Of a DNA stretch of 64,000 nt, positions 57,829 through 64,000 are shown in pieces; position 1 is the stretch's first letter, and the number at the start of each line of letters is the position of its first letter. The stretch lies in assembly GCA_040756995.1 (NCBI GenBank), contig JBFLYK010000005.1:1-64000 (forward strand), given 5' to 3'. A model generated the notes under the pieces. That model did no database searches and was not told the DNA's origin. It saw only the letters and a program-made list of their open reading frames with translations. A program made the position numbers and the translations under genes. The DNA is from BP-133 sp040756995. Lineage in GTDB: Bacteria; Actinomycetota; Acidimicrobiia; IMCC26256; BP-133.

Positions 57829-58614
57829 ATGGAAGGCCTGACGGCAGCTGAGATCGTCGTTCGGTTCGGAGGCCTGGTGGCCCTGGATGCCGTCTCGCTG
57901 GAGGCGCAGCCCGGGCGTATCACAGGGCTGATCGGTCCGAACGGAGCGGGGAAGACAACGATGTTCAACGTGTGCTGCGGCTTCCAGGGCATCAGCCACG
58001 GGACGGTGACCCTCGACGGTCAGGACATCACCGGAATCCCCCCGACCCGCCGAGCGCGGCTCGGCCTGGGCCGGACGTTCCAGCGGATGGAGCTGTTCCA
58101 TTCGCTGACGGTGCGGGACAACATCGCTCTGGCGGTGGAATCGCTGCACATCAGCAACGACCCGTTGACTCAGCTGGGCATCATCGGGCGTGGCCGGAAG
58201 GTCATGACGCAGGTGGCGGAGAGGACCGACGAGCTCATCGAGATCGTCGGTCTCTCCGGCCTGGAGAACGCCTTCGCCGGTGAGGTCTCGACCGGCCAGG
58301 GCCGTCTCGTCGAGCTGGCCCGGGCCCTGGCCCGCTCACCGCGGATCCTTCTGTTGGACGAGCCGACGTCCGGGCTCGACGTGGCGGAGAGTGCCCGGTT
58401 CGGTCAGCTGCTGGTGGACCTCGTCCGGCGATCCGGGATCGGCGTGTTCATCATCGAGCACGACATGAGTGTGGTCCTCAACATCTGCGATTGGATCCAT
58501 GTTCTCGACTTCGGCAAGCCCCTCATGGCCGGCACGGCCGCCGAGGTTCGCGCTTCGAGCGCGGTGCGAAACGCCTACCTCGGCAAGAGTGACGGCGCTT
58601 GCGACGGACCCTAG
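57829..58614 (+). CDS. ABC transporter ATPase, LivG type
   Basis: A 261-residue ATPase of the LivG group. Walker A GPNGAGKTT, the LivG-typical long helical insert after RTFQRMELFHSLTVRDN, signature VSTGQGRLVELARAL (S-T-G-Q in place of S-G-G-Q), Walker B ILLLDEPTSGLD, H-loop IIEHDMSVVLNICDWIHVLDFG. It begins six bases after the LivK stop, so it completes the importer operon. Then follow the third operator site and the enzyme operon. Confidence 0.92.
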   Translation: MEGLTAAEIVVRFGGLVALDAVSLEAQPGRITGLIGPNGAGKTTMFNVCCGFQGISHGTVTLDGQDITGIPPTRRARLGLGRTFQRMELFHSLTVRDNIALAVESLHISNDPLTQLGIIGRGRKVMTQVAERTDELIEIVGLSGLENAFAGEVSTGQGRLVELARALARSPRILLLDEPTSGLDVAESARFGQLLVDLVRRSGIGVFIIEHDMSVVLNICDWIHVLDFGKPLMAGTAAEVRASSAVRNAYLGKSDGACDGP

Positions 58615-58620
58615 TCATAG

Positions 58621-58640
58621 TTAAACTTAACCACTGTTCA
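58621..58640. promoter_or_regulatory. TetR-type operator before the amidohydrolase operon
   Basis: TTAAC-cact-GTTCA at 58627-58640, with a preceding half-site GTTAA beginning at 58620, repeats the arrangement seen upstream of tetR. It is only 32 bp before the TTG start of the amidohydrolase gene and 6 bp after the LivG stop, which indicates a separate regulated promoter for the enzyme genes. Confidence 0.7.
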
Positions 58641-58672
58641 GGAGCGGGCGGCGGAAGGCGAGGTGAAGGGCT

Positions 58673-60412
58673 TTGGCACCTCTGTACGACAAGGTCATCA
58701 AGGGTGGCATGGTCATCGACGGACAGATGGTTCCGCGCCGTCGGGCCGACGTGGCCATCAAGGATGGCGTCATCGCCAAGATCGGCCGGGTTTCGACCAC
58801 CGACGCCGCCGAGGTGCTCGATGCCTCAGGAATGATCGTGGCGCCGGGCTTCGTCGATCTGCACACTCACTACGACTGCGCCTTCTTCTACGACCCGTGG
58901 TGCAGCCTGTCCGGCTGGCACGGCGTCACGTCGGTGGCCATCGGCAACTGCGGCTTCGGGTTCGCCCCGGCCAAGGAGAAGGACCGCGACTACCTGATGC
59001 GCACCCTCACCCGGGTGGAGGCCATCCCCCGCGAGGTGATGGAGCTCAGCCTGCCGTGGACGTGGGAGTCCTTCCCCGAATGGATGGACGCCCTCGACAA
59101 CACGCCGAAGGGCGTCAACTGCCTGACCTACGTACCGCTCAACCCGCTGCTCGTCTACGTGATGGGCCTCGATGCGGCCAAGGACCGGGACGCCACCGAC
59201 GAGGAGCGGGCGGAGATGTGCCGCCTGCTCAAGGAGGCCATGGACGCCGGGGCCTGCGGCTGGTCGGCCCAGCGGACCGCTCCCGGTTCCGGCTACGACG
59301 TGCAGCGTGACCACGACGGGACGCCGTTCGCCACCGACCTGATGTCGAACGAGACGGCCCTCGCCCTGGCCAAGGTGCTGGCCGACTACGACCACGCCTT
59401 CATCCAGACGCTGATCGCCCAGCAGGGTGACCGCACGGGGAAGGACCCGCAGTCGGCGGACAACGCCAAGAACGCCGTCCGCCAGCACCTCGAGGATCTG
59501 GCCCGGGTCTCCGACAGCGCCATCATCCTCAACGCCATCACGACCGACAGCCGGACGCCGAACAACCACCGGCAGGCGCTGGCCTGGATGAAGGACGCCC
59601 GCGACCGGGGTCTCAAGATCTATCCCCAGTGCGTCACCAGTGGCGGCGGCTTCACCTTCACCTTCGCCGACGGCTGGAACATGTACGACGACGCCGAGGC
59701 CTGGCGTGACGCCACGATGGGGACCACCGAGGAGCGCATCGCCAAGCTGACCGACCCGGCCCGCCGGCAGGCGCTCAAGACCGACCGCCCCAAGGTGCTG
59801 CCGGTCGAGAACGTGATCGTCCTCAAGCCGTACAGCGAGAAGTTCCTGCCGGCCAAGAACTGCCGACTTGTCGACGCTGCCCGCGTGATGGGCTACGACG
59901 ATCCGATCGACCTCCTGCTTGACATGACCGAAGCCGACCAGGGGAAGACGCTCCTGCAGACGCCGGCGCTCAACGACGACGAGGCGCTGGTTCCGGAGCT
60001 CGTCACGTCGCCCTTCTCGCTGTGGGGCGTGTCCGACGGCGGCGCCCACCAGAAGTTCCTCACCGCCGGCGCCTTCACCACCGACGGGATCATCAAGTGG
60101 GTGCGGGAGCAGGAGATCGTCACCCTCGAAGAGGCCCACTACCGCATGTCGACGTTGCCGGCCCACTGCGCCGGGTTCAAGAACCGGGGCAAGCTCATCG
60201 AGGGCGCCCCGGCCGACGTCATCGTCTACGACTACGAGAACCTCACTTTGCTGCCCGACGAGGTGGCCTACGACCTGCCCGGTGGCGACTGGCGCCGCAT
60301 CCAGCGGGCCGAGGGTTACCGCTACACGATCGTCAACGGTGAAGTCACTTTCGAGGACGGGAAGTGCACCGAGGCAACGCCCGGAAGGCTGTTGCGCCAC
60401 GGCGAGGGGTGA
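58673..60412 (+). CDS. Amidohydrolase, N-acyl-D-amino-acid deacylase family
   Basis: A 579-residue metal-dependent amidohydrolase (COG3653-like). The metal site begins with GFVDLHTHYDCAFFYDPW (HxH near 63-65) and includes a conserved Cys in AIGNCGFGFAP, typical of D-aminoacylases where a Cys bridges zinc. Catalytic Asp is in WGVSDGGAH near the C-terminal part, followed by the return strand GAPADVIVYDYEN. TTG start at 58673 with GAGGTGAAGGG upstream. It would hydrolyse an amide, or a related C-N bond, and opens the enzyme operon. Its substrate is probably what the Liv-type system imports. Confidence 0.88.
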   Translation: MAPLYDKVIKGGMVIDGQMVPRRRADVAIKDGVIAKIGRVSTTDAAEVLDASGMIVAPGFVDLHTHYDCAFFYDPWCSLSGWHGVTSVAIGNCGFGFAPAKEKDRDYLMRTLTRVEAIPREVMELSLPWTWESFPEWMDALDNTPKGVNCLTYVPLNPLLVYVMGLDAAKDRDATDEERAEMCRLLKEAMDAGACGWSAQRTAPGSGYDVQRDHDGTPFATDLMSNETALALAKVLADYDHAFIQTLIAQQGDRTGKDPQSADNAKNAVRQHLEDLARVSDSAIILNAITTDSRTPNNHRQALAWMKDARDRGLKIYPQCVTSGGGFTFTFADGWNMYDDAEAWRDATMGTTEERIAKLTDPARRQALKTDRPKVLPVENVIVLKPYSEKFLPAKNCRLVDAARVMGYDDPIDLLLDMTEADQGKTLLQTPALNDDEALVPELVTSPFSLWGVSDGGAHQKFLTAGAFTTDGIIKWVREQEIVTLEEAHYRMSTLPAHCAGFKNRGKLIEGAPADVIVYDYENLTLLPDEVAYDLPGGDWRRIQRAEGYRYTIVNGEVTFEDGKCTEATPGRLLRHGEG

Positions 60413-60416
60413 GCCA

Positions 60417-61283
60417 ATGACCGCGACTGAGCCGATTCCGATCACGCTGTCGGTTCGGAAAGTCGACATCGACTTCTCCCAGGCGAAGATCCACTGGAAC
60501 CCGAAGGAGCCGGAGTACGCCCAGCTCCTCAACGGCCTCTCCAGCGGGTTCCCGCTGCTGGAGCCGTTCCTGATCAAGGTGATCCGGCAGGCCAAGGAGC
60601 TGGCCCCGGAACACATGCAGAAGAAGCTCGAGCTGTTCATCGCCCAGGAGGGCCGGCACTACAAGCAGCACGCCAAGTGGAACCACCTGCTCCACGAAGC
60701 GGGCTACGAGCTCCAGCCGGTCCTGGACAGGCTGGCGAAGAGCTACGAGAAGTCCCTGGCCAAGCGGAGCCTGCAGTTCAACCTCGGCTACTGCGACGGG
60801 TTCGAGACGTTCGGCCCGATGCTCTCCTACTTCTTCTTCGAGCACCCGCCGGGCTGCGAGCTGATGAAGGACTGGGACGAGCCGACCGTCTACCTCTGGA
60901 TGTGGCACCTCTGCGAGGAGTTCGAGCACCGGGCCGTCTGCTACGAGCTCTACAAGGAGCTCTACGGCGACTACAAGTCGTACTGGTACCGCTGTTTCAT
61001 GATGTGGTACTCGATGATCAACCTCTTCGGGTACGGGCTGCGGGCGTACTTCGTGATCATCAAGAAGGACCGGGAGTCGATGACCGCCCTGCAGCGGCTG
61101 CAGAGCCGGATTCGATTCCTGAAGGTCTTCTGGAAGGTGGCCTCGTTCATCGCCGGCCACATGATCAAGTGGTGCATGCGGCGGGACTACGACCCGCGGG
61201 CCCTGGCGGAGCCGGAGTCGGTCACGTTGTGGCGCAAGGAGACGGCCGAGCGGTTCGGCATCGTCGACGAGACTGTTGTGTAG
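60417..61283 (+). CDS. COG3687 predicted metal-dependent (ferritin-like) protein
   Basis: A 288-residue helical protein of the PF10118/COG3687 group. Candidate di-metal ligands sit in FIAQEGRHYKQHAKWN (E-x2-H with more His) and LCEEFEHRAVCYELY (E-x2-H), plus Glu in earlier helices; the pattern is that of ferritin-like di-iron enzymes. Two aromatic/hydrophobic helices (MMWYSMINLFGYGLRAYFV) may bind the membrane or a lipid. The family is labelled hydrolase by prediction only; di-iron oxygenase activity is an alternative. Starts five bases after the amidohydrolase stop, with GAGGGG as ribosome site. Confidence 0.75.
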   Translation: MTATEPIPITLSVRKVDIDFSQAKIHWNPKEPEYAQLLNGLSSGFPLLEPFLIKVIRQAKELAPEHMQKKLELFIAQEGRHYKQHAKWNHLLHEAGYELQPVLDRLAKSYEKSLAKRSLQFNLGYCDGFETFGPMLSYFFFEHPPGCELMKDWDEPTVYLWMWHLCEEFEHRAVCYELYKELYGDYKSYWYRCFMMWYSMINLFGYGLRAYFVIIKKDRESMTALQRLQSRIRFLKVFWKVASFIAGHMIKWCMRRDYDPRALAEPESVTLWRKETAERFGIVDETVV

Positions 61284-61310
61284 GAAACCGAACAAGAGGG
61301 GGAGCACGTC

Positions 61311-62363
61311 GTGAGAATCCGGGACAAGGACTATTTTCTTCCGATCTGCGGCGTGGGCTCCTGGCCGCGCCCGCGCTGGCTGAGCGGCAAGGTCTTCGGC
61401 ACGCTCAACGAACCCGACTACCGGGATTACGACATCCGGGAGAAGTTCGAGGACGCCACCCGCCTCTGCATCGATGACCAGGTGCGCCTCGGCTACTCGA
61501 TCATCTCCGACGGCCAGCAGTACTACGAGGCCGGCACGCCGTTCGACTACGAGGTGGGGTTCCACCACTTCCCGAACCGCATCGCCGGCACGGTGCCCTA
61601 CGGCCCGAACATCCCGGTGTTCGTGACCAAGATGAGCACCATCACAGTGGTCGACGAGCTGAAGTGGGTCCGGCCGGTATACGGGCCGGTCATGGAGGTC
61701 GTCAAGCGGTACTCCGGCGACAACCCGGTGAAGCTCAACACCTGGTCGCCGGCCGTGCTGGCCAACGTCGCCCTGACCGACAAGTTCTACGGCGATCCCG
61801 AGAAGCTGGCCTTCGCCCTGGCCGAGGTCTACAACGCCGAATTCAAGGACCTGGCCAACCGGGGCCTCGTCGACATCATCCAGTTCAGCGACGCCGTCCC
61901 CGACTACATCTCGACGCCGTGGATCCAGGACGTCATCAACGCCTGCACGGCCGGGGTCGACGCCCAGATCTGGTGCCACGCCTGCCAGGGCAACGCCGGT
62001 GACCGGTTCCTCCTCGAGGGCGGCGCCGACATGCTGTTCCCCGACATCTTCAAGGTCAACATGAACCTGCTGCACCTGGCGCTGGCCCATCAGCTCCGGG
62101 CCCCCGACATCCAGCTGCTCAAGAAGTTCGAGTTCCCCGACGGCGTGAATTTCGGCGCCGGTGTGATCGACGTGAAGGACCCCACGCCGGAGAAGGTCGA
62201 AGTGGTGGTCGAGCGGATCGAGCGCGTCCTCGAGGTCATGGACCCCAACCGGGTCGTGCTCATGGCCGACTGCGGCTGGATGAACCGCCGACGCGACACC
62301 GTGTGGGACAAGAACCAGGTCCTGCGGGAAGCGGCGGACATCGTCCGCGCCCGGTACCAGTAA
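61311..62363 (+). CDS. MetE-like zinc thiol transferase (epoxyalkane:CoM transferase-like)
   Basis: A 350-residue TIM-barrel protein of the cobalamin-independent methionine synthase / UROD superfamily, whose members bind zinc and activate a thiol for alkyl transfer. Candidate zinc ligands are His223 and Cys225 in WCHACQGNAGD and Cys321 in LMADCGWMN. The H-x-C-x-G-N form and a single ~350-residue domain recall epoxyalkane:coenzyme M transferase (His218, Cys220, Cys341 in Xanthobacter) more than MetE itself, which is far larger. GTG 61311 has GAGGGGGAG upstream. The neighbouring ComA-like and 2-KPCC-like genes support CoM or a similar thiol as acceptor. A methyltransferase on another thiol is the main alternative. 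Confidence 0.8.
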   Translation: MRIRDKDYFLPICGVGSWPRPRWLSGKVFGTLNEPDYRDYDIREKFEDATRLCIDDQVRLGYSIISDGQQYYEAGTPFDYEVGFHHFPNRIAGTVPYGPNIPVFVTKMSTITVVDELKWVRPVYGPVMEVVKRYSGDNPVKLNTWSPAVLANVALTDKFYGDPEKLAFALAEVYNAEFKDLANRGLVDIIQFSDAVPDYISTPWIQDVINACTAGVDAQIWCHACQGNAGDRFLLEGGADMLFPDIFKVNMNLLHLALAHQLRAPDIQLLKKFEFPDGVNFGAGVIDVKDPTPEKVEVVVERIERVLEVMDPNRVVLMADCGWMNRRRDTVWDKNQVLREAADIVRARYQ

Positions 62364-63518
62364 GTGGACTTCCGGGAGACGCCCGAACAGGCTCTGTTGC
62401 GGGAGGCGGTCGACAAGATCGCCTCCCGCTACGGGCACCAGTGGTACCTCGCCCGGGCCCGGGCCGGCGAGAAGTCCGACGAGCTGTGGGACGAGCTCGG
62501 CCGCAACGGCTACCTCGGCGTCAACCTTCCCGAGGCCTACGGCGGCGGCGGAATGGGCATCAGCGAGCTGGCTCTGGTCCTCGAGGAGATCACGGCCCAC
62601 GGCTGCCCGCTGTTCCTCATGATCGTGTCCCCGGCGATCTGCGGAAACGTGTTGGCGCAGTTCGGATCGGACGAGCTCAAGAAGCAGTGGCTGCCCGGGC
62701 TGGCCTCGGGCGAGGTGAAGATGGCCTTCGCCATCACTGAACCCGACGCGGGCTCGAACACCCACCGGCTGTCAACCACCGCCACCCGCGACGGCGAGCA
62801 GTACGGCATCCGGGGCGCGAAGTACTACATCTCCGGCGTCGACGAGGCCCAAGCCATGCTGGTCGTCGCCCGCACCGGCACCGACCCCTCGACCGGTCAG
62901 GCGCGGCTGTCCCTGTTCGTCGTTCCCACCGACGCTTCCGGGCTCAGCTGGGAGGTCATTCCGGTCGAGGTCACCGCTCCGGAGAAGCAGTTCACGGTGT
63001 TCTTCGACGACGTCGTCATTCCAGCGGCGAACCTGATCGGCGAGGAACACCGCGGCTTCCGATCGGTCTTTGCCGGGCTCAACCCGGAGCGGATCATGGT
63101 GGCGGCGCTCTGCAACGGGCTCAGCCGCTACGCCCTCGAGAAGGCGGCCGCCTATGCCAATGAGCGCCGCGTCTGGGACGTCCCGATCGGCGCCCATCAG
63201 GGCGTCGCCCATCCGCTGGCCAAGGCCAAGATCGAAGCCGAACTGGCCCGGCTCATGACCCAGAAGGCGGCCTGGCTGTACGACCAGGGGCTCGAGGCCG
63301 GCGAGGCGTCGAACATGGCGAAGTACGCCGCCGCCGAAGCGGCGCTGGCCTGCCTCGATCAGGCCATCCAGGTGCATGGAGGCAACGGGCTGGCCACCGA
63401 GTTCGGCTTGGCCGACCTGTGGTTCACGGCCCGTCTGATGCGGACGGCTCCCGTCAGCCGGGAGATGGTTCTGAACTTCGTGGCCCAGCAATCCCTGGGC
63501 CTGCCGAAATCCTACTGA
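62364..63518 (+). CDS. Acyl-CoA dehydrogenase family protein
   Basis: A 384-residue flavoprotein. FAD and substrate motifs: AFAITEPDAGSNTHRLST, a C-terminal QVHGGNGLATEFGLADLW, and MRTAPVSREMVLNFV. At the usual catalytic position there is no YEGT; a Glu is present in LNPERIM, again the long-chain/isovaleryl arrangement. The last residues (QQSLGLPKSY) end abruptly like many actinobacterial FadE proteins. GTG 62364 starts on the base after the preceding stop, so it is fully coupled with the MetE-like gene. It could dehydrogenate an acyl-CoA, or an acyl thioester/thioether intermediate of the same pathway. Confidence 0.9.
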   Translation: MDFRETPEQALLREAVDKIASRYGHQWYLARARAGEKSDELWDELGRNGYLGVNLPEAYGGGGMGISELALVLEEITAHGCPLFLMIVSPAICGNVLAQFGSDELKKQWLPGLASGEVKMAFAITEPDAGSNTHRLSTTATRDGEQYGIRGAKYYISGVDEAQAMLVVARTGTDPSTGQARLSLFVVPTDASGLSWEVIPVEVTAPEKQFTVFFDDVVIPAANLIGEEHRGFRSVFAGLNPERIMVAALCNGLSRYALEKAAAYANERRVWDVPIGAHQGVAHPLAKAKIEAELARLMTQKAAWLYDQGLEAGEASNMAKYAAAEAALACLDQAIQVHGGNGLATEFGLADLWFTARLMRTAPVSREMVLNFVAQQSLGLPKSY

Positions 63519-63534
63519 GGCAGGGAGCTTCACG

Positions 63535-64000
63535 GTGAGCGACATCTTTGGGAAGCCGATGTACCCGTCCCTGGCGGAGTGGACCGGCATCATCGAGCAG
63601 AAGCTGGAGGACCCCGGCGACGAGCCGATCTGGAACGTGGCGCCGCCCGAGGTCGACGACCGGCCCTTCGACGCCATCTTCGTCGGTGGCGGGGGAGCGG
63701 GCCGCTTCGGCGCCGCCTTCATGCGGGCCCGGGGCGGGCGGCCGCTGATCATCGAGAAGTGGCCGTTCCTCGGTGGGTCCTGTCCCCATGAAGCCTGCGT
63801 CCCGCACCACATCCTCTCGGAGTGCGCCAAGGAGCTCGACCGGGCCAAGTGGTTCTCCGGCCAGCTGTGGTTCCCCGAGTTCGACCCGAAGAAGGTCTCG
63901 ATCCTCGACTGCATCGAACTGGTGAAGGAGGGTCGGGCCAGTGCCCACGCCCTCATGAACGTGCAGACCAAGGAGCAGCTCGACGTCGAGTACGTCCTCA
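63535..64000 (+). CDS. 2-ketopropyl-CoM oxidoreductase/carboxylase-like flavoenzyme (3' partial)
   Basis: The first 155 residues of a pyridine-nucleotide disulfide oxidoreductase, cut by the right edge. The FAD motif is FDAIFVGGGGAGRFGAAF (45-62). The redox-cysteine loop reads PFLGGSCPHEACVPHH with Cys83 and Cys88. This CPHxACVPHH form is characteristic of 2-KPCC (Xanthobacter XecC, Cys82/Cys87) and unlike CLNVGCIPSK of ordinary members. The stretches WFSGQLWFPEF and MNVQTKEQLDVEYVL also follow XecC closely. 2-KPCC reductively cleaves the thioether of 2-ketopropyl-CoM and carboxylates the product. The Phe-His pair essential for carboxylation would be downstream and cannot be examined. Confidence 0.85.
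   Translation, partial: MSDIFGKPMYPSLAEWTGIIEQKLEDPGDEPIWNVAPPEVDDRPFDAIFVGGGGAGRFGAAFMRARGGRPLIIEKWPFLGGSCPHEACVPHHILSECAKELDRAKWFSGQLWFPEFDPKKVSILDCIELVKEGRASAHALMNVQTKEQLDVEYVL

Noticed and set aside
60345..62765. 806-codon minus-strand frame opposite the COG3687 and MetE-like genes
   Set aside because: Antisense shadow with low-complexity composition; the plus-strand genes are coupled and have clear family features.
47676..64000. Classical alkene/epoxide CoM pathway of Xanthobacter
   Set aside because: No alkene monooxygenase subunits and no hydroxypropyl-CoM dehydrogenases are in the window; the importer, amidohydrolase and acyl-CoA dehydrogenase do not belong to that pathway.
1..64000. 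tRNA, rRNA, insertion sequences, integrases or prophage genes
   Set aside because: No conserved tRNA/rRNA segments and no transposase or integrase proteins were seen on either strand.

Overview
The window is very GC-rich, densely coded DNA that looks like the chromosome of an actinobacterium. The supporting signs are many GTG starts, overlapping ATGA/TGATG gene junctions, a DUF222/13E12-type HNH protein, a mycothiol-type (TIGR03083-like) enzyme, MpaB-like and LpqC-like proteins, P450s and TetR regulators. The gene mix resembles environmental, lipid- and xenobiotic-degrading lineages such as Acidimicrobiia, but this is inference; no rRNA or tRNA is present to fix the taxon.

Layout. 0-2.6 kb: a 5'-truncated HNH protein with a Gly/Ser repeat, then gene-poor DNA with degenerate ~85-bp tandem repeats. 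2.6-7.1 kb (minus): a tightly overlapping operon of histidine phosphatase, a PEP-utilising-type protein lacking the ATP-grasp domain, an SDR and a P450. 7.2-12.9 kb: acyl-CoA dehydrogenase, Tex and Ppx/GppA. 13-24.4 kb: MpaB-like oxygenase, sulfotransferase, cupredoxin lipoprotein, PaaK-like ligases, U32 peptidase-family protein, an orphan 494-aa protein, an operon of two cupins, a membrane protein and a degenerate acyl-CoA ligase, and a second P450. 24.5-31.9 kb: two pirins, a DinB-VOC fusion, FetAB-type exporter, secreted esterase, GH43-like enzyme, YaaH-type transporter. 31.9-35.5 kb: GntR regulator with a perfect 21-bp palindrome, divergent from a split B12-dependent acyl-CoA mutase and a crotonase. 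35.5-47.4 kb: DGPF protein plus ECF42-type sigma factor, malic enzyme, tandem AI-2E permeases, TetR, mycothiol-type enzyme, RNase H-SLOG fusion, Tat-exported flavin oxidoreductase and a Cys/Pro-rich secreted protein.

The most remarkable region is 47.7 kb to the right edge. It contains a ComA-like phosphosulfolactate synthase (first step of coenzyme M synthesis from PEP and sulfite), a stand-alone PEP-swivel domain protein, an orphan 441-aa protein, a DUF7064/AttH-like protein, a His-containing ferredoxin, a Bfd-type ferredoxin, a TetR regulator, a secreted protein, a complete branched-chain-type ABC importer (with LivH and LivM fused), an amidohydrolase, a COG3687 ferritin-like protein, a zinc MetE/epoxyalkane:CoM transferase-like enzyme, an acyl-CoA dehydrogenase, and the first 155 residues of a protein closely resembling 2-ketopropyl-CoM oxidoreductase/carboxylase. 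The motif TTAAC-N4-GTTAA occurs in front of comA/swivel, bfd/tetR and the amidohydrolase operon, so the block looks like one TetR regulon.

Proposed working model (inference): a substrate is imported by the Liv-type transporter, hydrolysed by the amidohydrolase, possibly oxygenated by the di-iron protein, conjugated to CoM (or a related thiol) by the MetE-like transferase, processed by the acyl-CoA dehydrogenase, and released by reductive thioether cleavage by the 2-KPCC-like flavoenzyme. The classical alkene monooxygenase, the hydroxypropyl-CoM dehydrogenases and the later CoM-biosynthesis enzymes are not in the window.

A second genome-scale signal is a dispersed element made of two 14-bp palindromes (CGCGACCGGTCGCG type) exactly 39-40 bp apart, found three times, each beyond a gene 3' end.
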